Under the pieces are notes generated by a model, which searched no databases, was not told the DNA's origin, and saw only the letters and a program-made list of their open reading frames with translations. Made by a program: the position numbers and the translations under genes. Positions 1 to 8,913 of a DNA stretch of 35,364 nt are shown here, piece after piece; the stretch's first letter is position 1; each line of letters opens with the position of its first letter. This DNA is from Candidatus Eiseniibacteriota bacterium. GTDB lineage: Bacteria > Joyebacterota > Joyebacteria > Joyebacterales > Joyebacteraceae. The stretch is taken from the NCBI GenBank assembly GCA_030609365.1, contig JAUWCJ010000012.1, forward strand, positions 1 through 35,364. Reading direction: 5' to 3'.

Positions 1-1771
1 GGAGATCGAAGATCACTACGGTTGCCCGCGGTACATAGCGCGGGTCATCTCCGACGTGACGATCGGGCCGTCGCCCGCGTGGCTTGCGGCCGCACTGAGA
101 AGCGTGGGCGCGCGTAGTATCAACAACATCGTGGACATCACCAACTTCGTGATGCTCGAGTTCGGGCATCCCATCCATGCTTTCGACTACGACAGACTCG
201 CGGAGCACAGGATCGTCGTCCGAAGGGCAAGGGCCGGAGAGGTCATGGTCACCCTGGACGACGTCGAGCGCACGCTGACGTCTGAACACCTGCTCATCTG
301 CGACGGGAAGAACCCCGTGGCGCTCGCGGGTGTGATGGGCGGCGCGGACTCCGAGGTCTCCGAAGCGACACGCAACATCCTGCTCGAGTGCGCCTGGTTC
401 GACCCCGTGGTGGTCCGTCGCGGAGCCTGGAAGCTCGGCGTCAGGACCGAGGCGTCCCAGCGTTTCGAGCACGGCGTGGACGCGCATGCCATGGAGATGA
501 TCGCGGCACGCGCGGCCTCCCTCATGGCCGAGCTGGCGGGGGGGAAGGTCGCGACCGGGTTCGTCGACGCCGGCACGGACGGTGGCGCCACTCCGACCAT
601 CACGCTCGATGTGCGCAGCGTCACTTCAATGCTCGGTGAGGACATCGGGCGCGAGGAGACCGTCGCCGCACTGACGTCTTTCGGATTCGGCGTCTCGGAC
701 GGCCAGGACGGCAAGCTGACGATCGACGTGCCGTCTCACAGGGCCGACGTCAGAGTGGAGGCCGACCTGATCGAAGAGGTGCTGAGATCGCGCGGTTACG
801 AGGGCGTGACACCGGAGGTGCCGTTCCATTCCATCGACGCGCCCCCGGACTCAGGTGTGGGGGCGAGGAACCGCGTCCTGGACGCGATGGTGCGACTGGG
901 TTTCTACGAGGTAATGACCACGTCGTTCATGAGCCAGAGCGCCATCGGTCGGCTCGGTGGCTCCGCAGTCTGGGGAGAGCCCATCGAGCTCTCGAACCCG
1001 GTCAACAAAGAGATGCCGTTCATGAGGACGACGGTCATGCCGTCTCTTCTGGACGTCGTGCGCAGGAACAGGAACGTGGGCGAGAAGGATCTGAGGATCG
1101 TTGAACTAGGCAAGACCTTCTGGAAGGACGGCGACGGACTCCGGGAACGATGGGTGCTCGCCGGGGCGCTGACGGGACTGGCAGGCCGGCACTCGTGGGG
1201 CGAAACGCCCAGGCCCATTGATTTCTTCGATGGGAAGGGCATTCTCTGGGCCCTGGCCGAAGCGCTCGATATTGACACCCCGGAAACGGCCTGCTACGAT
1301 GACCAGTTGCTGGATGCCGGAGCGAGGGCGGGATTCTCCGTGTGCGGTGAGGGACTGGGGTTCTTCGGGATGCTCTCGAAGAAGGTCCTTGCGGCGTGGG
1401 AGCTCCCGGACCCCGTGTTCGTTTTTGAGATCGACCTCGACAGACTGTGCGGGTTCATTCCGGCGGCCGTCGAGTACAAGGAACTGCCTCGATACCCCAA
1501 GGCGCGGCGGGACGTCGCGCTCGTCATCGGTGAACGTTCTGCGGCCGGAGACGTCTTGGCGGCGGTCGAGGGGCTGGAGGAGCCGCTCCTGGTGGATGTG
1601 CAGGTGTTCGACATCTACGTGGGCAAGCAGCTTCCGCCCGGCAAGAAGAGCCTGGGGTTTGGACTGACGTACATGTCGCGGGACAGGACTCTGACCGACG
1701 AGGAGGTCGATGAGGCGCATTCGCGCATCGTCAGCCACCTGACCAGTGAGTTTGACGCGGTGCTTCGGTAG
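1..1771 (+). CDS. pheT: Phenylalanyl-tRNA synthetase beta subunit (5' end outside window)
   Basis: Charges tRNA-Phe with phenylalanine as the beta chain of the cytoplasmic alpha2beta2 PheRS. The frame is open from base 2, so the N-terminal EMAP/tRNA-binding region lies outside the window. The visible part starts in the B3/4 editing domain ([19 protein letters not shown], then HAFDYD) with the editing-site GVMGG stretch. It runs through B5 and the catalytic-like domain ([10 protein letters not shown]) and ends in the FDX-ACB anticodon-binding domain ([11 protein letters not shown], then [15 protein letters not shown]). The C-terminus has the expected length and no break is seen. A short coiled-coil gene and zapA follow. 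Confidence 0.96.
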   Translation, partial: EIEDHYGCPRYIARVISDVTIGPSPAWLAAALRSVGARSINNIVDITNFVMLEFGHPIHAFDYDRLAEHRIVVRRARAGEVMVTLDDVERTLTSEHLLICDGKNPVALAGVMGGADSEVSEATRNILLECAWFDPVVVRRGAWKLGVRTEASQRFEHGVDAHAMEMIAARAASLMAELAGGKVATGFVDAGTDGGATPTITLDVRSVTSMLGEDIGREETVAALTSFGFGVSDGQDGKLTIDVPSHRADVRVEADLIEEVLRSRGYEGVTPEVPFHSIDAPPDSGVGARNRVLDAMVRLGFYEVMTTSFMSQSAIGRLGGSAVWGEPIELSNPVNKEMPFMRTTVMPSLLDVVRRNRNVGEKDLRIVELGKTFWKDGDGLRERWVLAGALTGLAGRHSWGETPRPIDFFDGKGILWALAEALDIDTPETACYDDQLLDAGARAGFSVCGEGLGFFGMLSKKVLAAWELPDPVFVFEIDLDRLCGFIPAAVEYKELPRYPKARRDVALVIGERSAAGDVLAAVEGLEEPLLVDVQVFDIYVGKQLPPGKKSLGFGLTYMSRDRTLTDEEVDEAHSRIVSHLTSEFDAVLR

Positions 1772-1841
1772 TCGTGCTGCCCGTGGCGCCGCTCGAGGAG
1801 TTCAGATCGAGGGTCGGAGGAAGCCCGCAAGAGAGTGAATC

Positions 1842-2075
1842 ATGCAGCTACCCGGTTTGGATGAATTGGAGTCGTCGGTGGCGAGAGCTATGGACGAGCT
1901 CAAACGGCTCAAGGCTGAGAACGCCGGACTGAACGAACGGCTTCAGGCCTTGGGAAAGGAGATAGATGGTCTGGGGGCCCTGGTGGACGGCATAGGGTCC
2001 GGCCAGAAAGTGGATTCCAAGACGAAGAAGCGAATGGGTGCCAGGCTGAAATCGATGGCAGATCACGTCGGATGA
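1842..2075 (+). CDS. Small coiled-coil protein, ZapB-like
   Basis: A 77-residue protein with no signal peptide or membrane segment. Residues about 7-45 have heptad-like spacing of Leu/Ala (LDELESSVARAMDELKRLKA) and form a predicted coiled coil. The tail is basic (KTKKRMGARLKSM). Size, composition and position immediately before zapA resemble the ZapB-type or unnamed coiled-coil genes that often precede zapA, so a division-associated role is plausible. That role is inferred from context, since no family motif is decisive. The ribosome site is weak (AAGAGAG before ATG 1842). Confidence 0.7.
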   Translation: MQLPGLDELESSVARAMDELKRLKAENAGLNERLQALGKEIDGLGALVDGIGSGQKVDSKTKKRMGARLKSMADHVG

Positions 2076-2192
2076 CGGCCTCTTTAGTGTGTTGTGTATA
2101 GAGCTGGGAACGAACGGTAGTAACGGGATAGTCTGGTAAGCAGCCTTGTTGGTTCGTCGGAGGTATGACTTCTGGGACACGATAGCACCGAG

Positions 2193-2474
2193 ATGAACAG
2201 CGTCAAGGTTGAGATATACGGTTCGGAGTATCGGATCCGCGGTGATGCCGATCCTGACTACATTCAGGAGATAGCTCACTACGTGGACAGTAAAATGAAC
2301 GAGGTGACCAGGGAGACCTCCCTGGGATCATCGCTCAAGGTGGCCATTCTGGCCGCGCTCAATATCGCCGGAGAGTTGTTCCGCGAGCGGGATGACAGGA
2401 ACAAATTGCTCGCGCAGGTCCAGGAACGGACCGAGGAGCTGTCACAGACGCTCGACGGCGAGTTGGGTGACTGA
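2193..2474 (+). CDS. zapA: Cell division protein ZapA
   Basis: ZapA binds FtsZ at the mid-cell ring and promotes bundling of protofilaments. The 93-residue product has the family layout. An N-terminal beta strand region (VKVEIYGSEYRIRGDADPDY) is followed by the typical Y(V/I)D.KM stretch (HYVDSKMNEV), a helix containing VAILAALNIAGELF, and a C-terminal coiled coil (RNKLLAQVQERTEELSQ). The length is normal for the family. The ATG at 2193 fits the family N-terminus, although no strong Shine-Dalgarno sequence precedes it. It lies 117 bases after the coiled-coil gene and before a hairpin-rich leader and rarA. Confidence 0.93.
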   Translation: MNSVKVEIYGSEYRIRGDADPDYIQEIAHYVDSKMNEVTRETSLGSSLKVAILAALNIAGELFRERDDRNKLLAQVQERTEELSQTLDGELGD

Positions 2475-2503
2475 TTCGAACCGCCTGCCAGTACTGCTTT
2501 GCC

Positions 2504-2646
2504 CCGAACTTCCCGTTCGGCGACCCCTTAGGGTCGCGTGGTGATGGTCACCACTCGGCGATCGTGACGGATCGCGCGTGATGATTCCCTAGCTCTGGAT
2601 ATGTTCCGACAGATACACGTGAGGACGCTTGCGCTCTTGCGCGTCC
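2504..2646 (+). ncRNA. Candidate structured RNA: hairpin array between zapA and rarA
   Basis: Four nearly contiguous perfect hairpins can be read directly: 2504-2520 (6 bp, loop TTCCC), 2520-2537 (7 bp, loop CTTA), 2538-2554 (7 bp, loop TGG) and 2558-2575 (6 bp). A further 6 bp hairpin lies at 2623-2646, just before the rarA ribosome site. None ends in a T-run, so simple termination is not obvious. The region after zapA is where 6S RNA sits in many bacteria, but 6S folds as one long hairpin with a central bubble, which I do not see here. It may be a small RNA, a 3' UTR element of zapA or a leader controlling rarA. Confidence 0.45.
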
Positions 2647-2675
2647 CACCGTGCGGCGTCGGGAGGGGATGTTCC

Positions 2676-4016
2676 GTGGGGACCGAAGCGGGCGAGAGCG
2701 GTGAGCTCTTCCCCCAGAACAGAGTCGAGCACATCTCGCTGGCGCGGAGGCGACGTCCTCTGAGCCTGGCCGACTATGTCGGTCAGGAGCACATCCTGTC
2801 CGAGGGGCGGCTCCTCAGGCGGGCGATCGAGAGTGACCGGCTCTTCTCCATGATCCTCTACGGCCCGCCAGGTTGCGGGAAGACGTCACTCGGGTACGTC
2901 GTCGCCGGGGCCACGCGGTCGGAGCTGGTGATGCTGAACGCCGTGGAGGCCGGTGTCTCGGACCTTCGGACCGCGGTGGCGAGGGCCAGGGCTCGGCTGC
3001 CTGTGCGGACGATCCTCTTCATCGACGAGGTACACCGCTTCAACAAGGCGCAGCAGGACGTTCTTCTGGCGCCGCTCGAGAACGACGTTGTGGCGATGAT
3101 AGGCGCGACGGTCGAGAACCCCTTCTTCTACCTGAACCAAGCGCTTCTCTCCCGCGTGCAGGTGTTTGAGCTGAGGCCGCTCGAGGAGTCTGAGATAAGG
3201 GCCATTCTCGAGCGCGCTCTTGTCGACGGGGACCGGGGGTTGGGAGACTACAGCGTGGAGCTCGCGGACGCGGCGCTCGACCACCTGGTTGACAACTCTC
3301 TGGGAGACGCGAGGAAGGCCCTGGCGGCTCTCGAGTTGGCGGCGCTGTCGACGCCGCCGGACAGAAACGGCGTCATCAGGATAGGCCTGGAAGCAGCCAG
3401 GGAGTGTCTGCGCCAGCGTGTGGTCCGATACGACAGGGACGGCGACTCGCACTTCGATGTGGCCTCGGCGCTCATCAAGAGCATCAGGGGGTCACAACCG
3501 GACGCCGCGCTGCACTGGATCGCCAGGATGATGGAGGGTGGGGAAGACCCGAGGTTCATTGCCCGCAGGCTGGTGATCTCAGCGTCTGAGGACGTAGGGT
3601 TAGCCGACCCCGGTGCGCTGGGGATCGCGGTTGCGGCGGCGCGGGCCGTCGAGATGCTCGGGATGCCGGAAGCGAGATACGCACTCGCCGAGGCGACGAT
3701 CTACCTTGCGACCGCGCCGAAGAGCAGAAACTGTGCGGACGCGATCGCGAGGGCCTCTGAGGACATCGTGAACGGGGTGGCGCTGGAAGTTCCCGATCAC
3801 CTCAGGGACGCAAGCTACAGGGGAGCGGAGCGGCTGCGGCACGGAGAGGGCTATGACCTGCCTGCCTCCGAGGCCGAGGGCCGCGCCCAGAACTACATGC
3901 CGGAGCATCGTTGCTACTACCGCCCCGGCGACCGCGGCTATGAGAGGGAGGTCCGGGAGCGTCTGAAGGAGTGGGACGGCGCTCTCACGTCTGCCCCAAC
4001 GGAGGACCGGACGTAA
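2676..4016 (+). CDS. rarA: Replication-associated recombination protein A (RarA/MgsA AAA+ ATPase)
   Basis: AAA+ ATPase related to clamp-loader subunits. It acts at stalled replication forks. The start is taken as GTG 2676, because GGGAGGGG at 2661-2668 lies at good spacing and the family N-terminus (PLSLADYVGQEHIL) follows soon after. An upstream ATG at 2601 would add 25 residues unlike the family. The 446-residue product shows Walker A GPPGCGKTS, Walker B FIDEVHRFNK, the NPFF/SR motif region (ENPFFYLNQALLSR) and sensor residues. The MgsA C-terminal region contains SIRGSQPDAALHWIARM and the YMPEHRCYYRPGDRGYE end. Length is normal. Confidence 0.93.
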   Translation: MGTEAGESGELFPQNRVEHISLARRRRPLSLADYVGQEHILSEGRLLRRAIESDRLFSMILYGPPGCGKTSLGYVVAGATRSELVMLNAVEAGVSDLRTAVARARARLPVRTILFIDEVHRFNKAQQDVLLAPLENDVVAMIGATVENPFFYLNQALLSRVQVFELRPLEESEIRAILERALVDGDRGLGDYSVELADAALDHLVDNSLGDARKALAALELAALSTPPDRNGVIRIGLEAARECLRQRVVRYDRDGDSHFDVASALIKSIRGSQPDAALHWIARMMEGGEDPRFIARRLVISASEDVGLADPGALGIAVAAARAVEMLGMPEARYALAEATIYLATAPKSRNCADAIARASEDIVNGVALEVPDHLRDASYRGAERLRHGEGYDLPASEAEGRAQNYMPEHRCYYRPGDRGYEREVRERLKEWDGALTSAPTEDRT

Positions 4017-4087
4017 GTCCTTCCGGCTCCAGGCGGACGAGAGGCTCAAGGGACCGCAATTAACATAGATGGGAGGGTGAGGCGTAC

Positions 4088-5653
4088 ATGGACAACAACC
4101 TGGTATCTGTAGTCATAATGTTCCTCATCGGCGTTGGCATCTTCCTCGCGGGCTGGTTCGCGAGGAGGCTGGTCGATCGCAGCAAGATCGTCAGCGCCGA
4201 GGAACTGGCCGAGAAAATTGTCAGGGAGGCGCAGCGGGAAGGCGAGACCCAGAAGAAGGCCGCCGTGCTCGAGGCCAAGGACGAGTGGTACAAAGCCAAG
4301 GCCAAGTTCGAAGAGGACACGCAGTCGACGAGGTCCGAGCTCGACAAGCTCCAGAGGTCCGTGGAGAAGCGTGAGGAGAACCTCAACCGGAAGGTCGAGT
4401 TCCTGGACAAGAAAGAGCAGGAGCTGAACACGCTGACCGGAGACGTGAAGAAGACCGAGGCTCAGGTCACCGAGCGCACCGAGAAGCTCTCCAGGCTTAT
4501 CGACGACCAGAATGAGAGGCTCGAGCGGATTGCCGGTATGAACCGCGACGACGCTAAGAAGCTCCTGATTAAGAACATGGAGAGCGACGCGAGGCTGGAG
4601 GCCGCGCGCATGGTCAAGGACATCAAGGACGAGGCGCGCAGACAGGGCGACAAGGAGGCGCGCGAGATCCTGACGCTCGCCATCCAGAGGTGCGCCGCGG
4701 ACCACGTGGTTGAGTCGACCGTGTCGGTCGTGAACCTCCCGGGTGATGAGATGAAAGGTCGCATCATCGGCCGCGAGGGCAGGAACATCCGGGCCTTCGA
4801 GACCGCGACCGGTATCGACGTTATCGTTGACGACACGCCGGAGGCCGTCATCCTCTCGGGCTTCGATCCCGTGAGGCGTGAGATTGCGAGGCTCGCGCTC
4901 GAGCGCCTGATAACCGATGGCAGGATCCATCCCGGGCGGATCGAGGAAGTCGTTGCCAAGGTGTCCAAGGAGCTGGACGAGCACATAGTCGAGCTGGGCG
5001 AGGAGGCGTGCCTCGACGTCGGTATCCACGACCTGAAGCCGGAGATGGTCAAGCTTCTGGGGAGGCTCCGCTACCGCACCAGCTACGGGCAGAACATGCT
5101 TCAGCACTCCAAGGAGGTCGCGTACCTCTGCGGACTGATGGCCGGCGAGCTGGAATTCAACGTGGCGGTCGCCAAGAGGGCTGGCCTCCTGCACGACATC
5201 GGCAAGGCCGTCGATCAGACCATGGAAGGCACTCACGCCGCTCTCGGTGCCGAGCTGGCGCGTCGCTACGGCGAAGATGACATCGTGATCAATGCCATCG
5301 AGTCGCACCACGAGGACGTCGAGCCGACCTCGATGATCGCCGTGCTGGTGCAGGCTTCGGACGCGGTGTCCGGCGCGAGGCCCGGCGCGAGGCGAGAGAC
5401 TCTCGAGACGTACATCAAGCGTCTCGAGAAGCTCGAGGCCATAGCGAGCAGCTTCGAGGGTGTCGAGAGGTCGTATGCGATCCAGGCGGGGCGCGAGATC
5501 AGGATCATGGTCCAGCACCGCAAGATCGACGATGCGCGCGCCGAGGCGCTCGCATCGGCAGTGGCGAGGAAGATAGAGGCTGAACTCAAGTACCCGGGCC
5601 AGATCAAGGTCGTGGTGGTCCGTGAGACGCGGGCTGTCGACTACGCCAAGTAG
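4088..5653 (+). CDS. rny: Ribonuclease Y
   Basis: Membrane-anchored endoribonuclease that starts mRNA decay. The 521-residue protein has one N-terminal membrane helix (residues about 5-24). A long charged coiled coil follows to about residue 200, with many EK/KE heptads. Next is a KH RNA-binding domain (GRIIGREGRNIRAFE) and then an HD domain (HSKEVAYLCGLM, LLHDIGKAVD) carrying the catalytic metal-binding His-Asp pair. The C-terminus IKVVVVRETRAVDYAK is the usual end of the family. GGGAGGG precedes ATG 4088. ymdB follows 41 bases later, an order common in many bacteria and linked functionally to RNase Y. Confidence 0.97.
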   Translation: MDNNLVSVVIMFLIGVGIFLAGWFARRLVDRSKIVSAEELAEKIVREAQREGETQKKAAVLEAKDEWYKAKAKFEEDTQSTRSELDKLQRSVEKREENLNRKVEFLDKKEQELNTLTGDVKKTEAQVTERTEKLSRLIDDQNERLERIAGMNRDDAKKLLIKNMESDARLEAARMVKDIKDEARRQGDKEAREILTLAIQRCAADHVVESTVSVVNLPGDEMKGRIIGREGRNIRAFETATGIDVIVDDTPEAVILSGFDPVRREIARLALERLITDGRIHPGRIEEVVAKVSKELDEHIVELGEEACLDVGIHDLKPEMVKLLGRLRYRTSYGQNMLQHSKEVAYLCGLMAGELEFNVAVAKRAGLLHDIGKAVDQTMEGTHAALGAELARRYGEDDIVINAIESHHEDVEPTSMIAVLVQASDAVSGARPGARRETLETYIKRLEKLEAIASSFEGVERSYAIQAGREIRIMVQHRKIDDARAEALASAVARKIEAELKYPGQIKVVVVRETRAVDYAK

Positions 5654-5694
5654 GGCCATGGGTACGGCGGTTTGACAGCTGAAGGGAGCCGTTG

Positions 5695-6480
5695 TTGAGG
5701 ATCCTCTTCATTGGGGACATAGTCGGGCGCGCGGGCAGGCGCGCGGTGGTCGCGCTGCTGCCCGGGTTGGTCGAGTCGCACGGTGTGGACTTCGTGATCG
5801 CCAACTGCGAGAACGCGGCCGGTGGACTGGGTATCACTGAGCGAGCCGCGATGGAGCTCCTGGATGCCGGGGTCCACGTGCTGACGGGCGGGGACCACAG
5901 CTGGGACCGGCCCGATGGCGTTCCGTTTCTTGACGCGTGCGAACGCATTCTTCGTCCTGCCAACTACCCCAAGGGCGTCGCTGGCCGGGGCACAGGGGTC
6001 TACGTGTCGCCCTCGGGAGTAAAAGTGGGCGTGGTCAACCTGCAGGGGCGTGTTTTCATGAAGTCTCTGGATTGCCCGTTCCGCACGGGGCTGGAGCTTG
6101 TGAAGTCCGTCAAGAAGGAGACTCCCATAGTCGTGGTGGATTTCCACGCCGAGGCAACGTCAGAGAAGACGGCTCTGGGCCTCTACCTGGCAGGAGTCGC
6201 CTCGTGTGTTCTTGGGACGCACACGCACGTCCAGACGGCGGACGAACGACTGTTGACCGGCCGCACGGCCTACATCACCGATGCAGGCATGACCGGTCCC
6301 GCGGACTCCGTGATCGGAATGATGACCGAGGTCGCTCTGGAGCGCTTTCTCATGGGCGTGCCCAGACGCTACGAAGTCGGGCAGGGTCCGGCGATTCTCA
6401 ATGGTGTTGTGGTCGATATCGAAGAGGAAACGGGCGCGGCCGTCAGTATCGAGCGCGTGGTCGCGCATCACGAGGCGTAG
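5695..6480 (+). CDS. ymdB: YmdB-type 2',3'-cyclic nucleotide phosphodiesterase (TIGR00282 metallophosphoesterase)
   Basis: Member of the calcineurin-like YmdB family. These are dimetal phosphoesterases that hydrolyse 2',3'-cyclic nucleotides and affect RNase Y output. TTG 5695 is preferred over TTG 5692. It is 6 bases after GAAGGGAG, and it gives the exact family N-terminus MRILFIGD. Metal or catalytic elements seen are D8 (GDIVG), E39 (CENAA), H68, H149-region DFHAEATSEK and GTHTHVQTADE. The usual GNH motif reads GGDH, so the metal-bridging Asn67 is Asp (codon 5893-5895). The 261-residue length is normal. It follows rny and precedes folD. Confidence 0.93.
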   Translation: MRILFIGDIVGRAGRRAVVALLPGLVESHGVDFVIANCENAAGGLGITERAAMELLDAGVHVLTGGDHSWDRPDGVPFLDACERILRPANYPKGVAGRGTGVYVSPSGVKVGVVNLQGRVFMKSLDCPFRTGLELVKSVKKETPIVVVDFHAEATSEKTALGLYLAGVASCVLGTHTHVQTADERLLTGRTAYITDAGMTGPADSVIGMMTEVALERFLMGVPRRYEVGQGPAILNGVVVDIEEETGAAVSIERVVAHHEA

Positions 6481-6530
6481 CGCGTCGCTTCCCTGAAGCG
6501 GAGGCGGCACTGTCTCAGCGGAGGTCGTCT

Positions 6531-7406
6531 GTGGACACGGTCCTTCTCAAAGGCAAGCCGGTCGCGGTCGGGATCAGGGCTGACGTTGCGCATCGCGCCG
6601 CGGCTCTTCCGTTCGATCCGACTCTGGCCGTCGTTCTGGTCGGGGACGACCCCGCATCCACGTACTACTCCGCCAGTATCGAGCGCGCCGCCGCGAAGCT
6701 GGGGGTCGTGACGCGTCTCGTCGGACTGGATCCGTCCGATGGTACAGAGCGTGTCGCGTCGGCTATCCGGGCACTGAGCCTGGATGCAACCGTGCACGGG
6801 ATCATCGTGCAGCAGCCCCTTCCAGACGGGATCACCCGGCACGTAGTGGAGGAGATAGCCGCGGAGAAGGACGTCGACTGCGCGACCACCTATTCCCTGG
6901 GTCTTCTGATGACCGGGCGCGAGACGTTCGCTCCGTGCACGGCGCTGGCCGTGCTCGAGATGCTGCACGGCCACGGAATCGGCGTGCCCGGCAGGCACGT
7001 CGTCATCGTCGGGCGCAGCACCGTCGTGGGGAAGCCCCTGGCCAATCTGCTCCTGCGCAAGTCCGAGCGAGGTAACGCCACCGTCACCGTCTGCCATACG
7101 GGGACGACTGACCTGGCGCTGCACACGCGGCGGGGCGATATCGTCGTGGCGGCCATGGGGCGTCCAGGAGCGATACGAGGCGACATGATCTCGGAGGGCG
7201 CCGTCGTTGTCGATGTCGGCGTCAACCAGATCGACGATCGGCAGAGTGAGAAGGGCTATCGCCTGGTCGGCGATGTGGTCATGGACGAGATGACCGGGCT
7301 GGCGTCCGCCGTGACGCCCGTGCCCGGCGGCGTGGGCACCCTGACCACGGCGCTTCTCCTGAGAAGCGTGGTGGTCGCGGCCGAGAATGCGGCCGCTCGG
7401 AAGTAG
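6531..7406 (+). CDS. folD: Methylenetetrahydrofolate dehydrogenase / methenyl-THF cyclohydrolase (FolD), with altered catalytic lysine
   Basis: Bifunctional one-carbon enzyme interconverting methylene-, methenyl- and formyl-tetrahydrofolate with NADP. The start is GTG 6531, with GGAGG at 6520-6524, giving 291 residues. Longer in-frame upstream sequence overlaps ymdB and is not FolD-like. Family motifs present are GDDPAS, GIIVQQPLPDGI, EKDVD, PCTALAVLEML, GRSTVVGKPLANLLL, VVVDVGVN and TPVPGGVGTLTTALLL. The conserved YxxxK motif reads YSASI: Tyr46 is kept but the Lys is Ile50 (codon ATC 6678-6680). That Lys is needed for cyclohydrolase activity in studied FolD and MTHFD enzymes, so this copy may work mainly as a dehydrogenase (inference). 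Confidence 0.92.
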   Translation: MDTVLLKGKPVAVGIRADVAHRAAALPFDPTLAVVLVGDDPASTYYSASIERAAAKLGVVTRLVGLDPSDGTERVASAIRALSLDATVHGIIVQQPLPDGITRHVVEEIAAEKDVDCATTYSLGLLMTGRETFAPCTALAVLEMLHGHGIGVPGRHVVIVGRSTVVGKPLANLLLRKSERGNATVTVCHTGTTDLALHTRRGDIVVAAMGRPGAIRGDMISEGAVVVDVGVNQIDDRQSEKGYRLVGDVVMDEMTGLASAVTPVPGGVGTLTTALLLRSVVVAAENAAARK

Positions 7407-7447
7407 TCAACGCCGGCCCCTCCCATACCCCGCTGGGAACGACAGAC

Positions 7448-8677
7448 ATGCGTGAGAGACAGGACGAGCCAATCTATAGTGTCAGTGAGGTGACCGCCCG
7501 TATCAAGGCGGTGCTCGAGACGTCGTTGCCCATCTTCTGGGTCGAGGGCGAGATATCGAACTTCGTCCACCACACGTCGGGTCACATGTATTTTTCCCTC
7601 AAGGACGAGAAGAGCCAGCTTCCCTGTGTGATGTTCAAGACGGCCAACCGCGGCCTGGTCTTCACCCCGGAGAGCGGGATGAACGTGGCCGCATGGGGGC
7701 GCGTCAGAGTCTACGAGCCGTCCGGCCGCTACCAGCTCTACGTCGAGGCGATGAAGCCGGCCGGCATCGGTGCGCTCGCCGCCGCGTTCGAGGAGCTCAA
7801 GCGCCGGCTGGCGGAGGAGGGTCTCTTCGACCCGGCGCACAAGAAGCCGATCCCGCGGTTCCCCGATACGGTCGCCGTCGTGACGTCAGCGACCGGAGCG
7901 GCGGTCCGCGATATCATCCGGGTGACCGGCGAGCGCTTCCCCGGAACGCGAGTGGTCGTCGTTCCGGCGGCAGTGCAGGGTCGGGAGGCCGTCCCGGAGA
8001 TAGTGCGCGCGATCGAGTTCATCGACGAGTGGGGCGAGGCCGATGTGGCCATCGTCGGGCGCGGCGGGGGGTCGCTGGAGGACCTCATGGCGTTCAATGA
8101 CGAGTCGGTGGCGCGGGCCATATACGCTGCGCACACTCCGATAGTGTCGGCCGTCGGACACGAGATAGACACGACGATCGCGGACCTGGTGTCCGACAGA
8201 CGGGCGGCGACCCCTTCGAACGCCGGCGAGCTCGTGGCGCCGGACAGGCACGACCTTGCGCGGGCGGTCGAGTCGCTGAGGTCCAGACTCGACGCGGCCA
8301 TCGAGGCTGGTCTTGCGGAGCTGGTCGAGAGGACGCGGGCCTGCGTCAGGGCGTACGCGTTCCGGCTGCCCGGGGAGCTGGTCGACAGACTGGCCCAGCG
8401 GACCGACGAGCACACACGGCGCCTGTTTGCCGCGGTCACCGTGCGGCTGAACACGGCCGGGACTCGCGTCGAGCGTCTGGCGTCGGAGTTGAGGCTGGCG
8501 GATCCCTCTCACATCATGGCGCGGGGATTCGCCGCGGTCTCCCTGATACCCTCCCTCACCCCCGTTCGGTCGGTGGGCGACGTCTCAGGCGGCTCTGGAG
8601 TCAGAGTAACGGTCGCCGATGGCTCTTTTGACTGCGAAGTGCAAAGCGTGGCTGCAAAGCCCGGGAGGACAAGTTGA
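7448..8677 (+). CDS. xseA: Exodeoxyribonuclease VII large subunit
   Basis: Catalytic subunit of the single-strand-specific exonuclease VII. The 409-residue product has the N-terminal OB-fold (YSVSEVTARIKAVLE, FWVEGEISNF, GHMYFSLKD). The catalytic domain follows with PIPRFPDTVAVVTSATGAAVRDI, the nuclease core GRGGGSLEDLMAFNDE, VSAVGHEID and DRRAATPSNAGE. The C-terminal helical region is shorter than in some homologues but includes the usual RG(F/Y) motif MARGFAAVS. The stop overlaps the TTG start of xseB, so the two subunits are translationally coupled. Confidence 0.96.
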   Translation: MRERQDEPIYSVSEVTARIKAVLETSLPIFWVEGEISNFVHHTSGHMYFSLKDEKSQLPCVMFKTANRGLVFTPESGMNVAAWGRVRVYEPSGRYQLYVEAMKPAGIGALAAAFEELKRRLAEEGLFDPAHKKPIPRFPDTVAVVTSATGAAVRDIIRVTGERFPGTRVVVVPAAVQGREAVPEIVRAIEFIDEWGEADVAIVGRGGGSLEDLMAFNDESVARAIYAAHTPIVSAVGHEIDTTIADLVSDRRAATPSNAGELVAPDRHDLARAVESLRSRLDAAIEAGLAELVERTRACVRAYAFRLPGELVDRLAQRTDEHTRRLFAAVTVRLNTAGTRVERLASELRLADPSHIMARGFAAVSLIPSLTPVRSVGDVSGGSGVRVTVADGSFDCEVQSVAAKPGRTS

Positions 8678-8913
8678 GCAAGCGGGCCACCTTCGAAGAA
8701 GACATGGGGAAGCTGGAGGCACTGGTGGATAAGCTGGAGCAGAAGGAACTGCCGCTCGAGGATTCCATCAAGGCCTTCGAGGACGGGATGAAGCTGGCGG
8801 GTACTCTGGTGAAGACGCTCGAGAAGGCCCAGGAGCGCGTGAGGAAGTTGACGAAGACGGAACAGGGAACCTTCGAGCTCGACGCGTTCGGGGGAGGGGA
8901 TGAAGACGAGTAG
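8674..8913 (+). CDS. xseB: Exodeoxyribonuclease VII small subunit
   Basis: Small helical subunit that binds multiple times along the XseA C-terminal helices. The 79-residue product has the family signature FEEDMGKLEALVDKLE followed by LPLEDSIKAFEDGMKL. The TTG start at 8674 overlaps the TGA of xseA, with GGGAGG at 8662-8667. The C-terminus overlaps the ispA start by 14 bases. The acidic tail (GGGDEDE) is not diagnostic. Confidence 0.94.
   Translation: MSKRATFEEDMGKLEALVDKLEQKELPLEDSIKAFEDGMKLAGTLVKTLEKAQERVRKLTKTEQGTFELDAFGGGDEDE

Noticed and set aside
2475-2675. 6S RNA after zapA
   Set aside because: The position is typical, but the region folds as several separate hairpins and not one long stem with a central bubble. 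Kept only as an unclassified structured RNA.
4046-5659. Long - strand open frame (537 codons) opposite rny
   Set aside because: It is the antisense shadow of rny in high-GC DNA. The + strand encodes a complete, motif-rich RNase Y, while the antisense translation has no family motif or ribosome site.
5937-6530. Upstream extension of the folD frame
   Set aside because: It overlaps ymdB in another frame and has no FolD-like sequence. GTG 6531 has a ribosome site and gives the family length.
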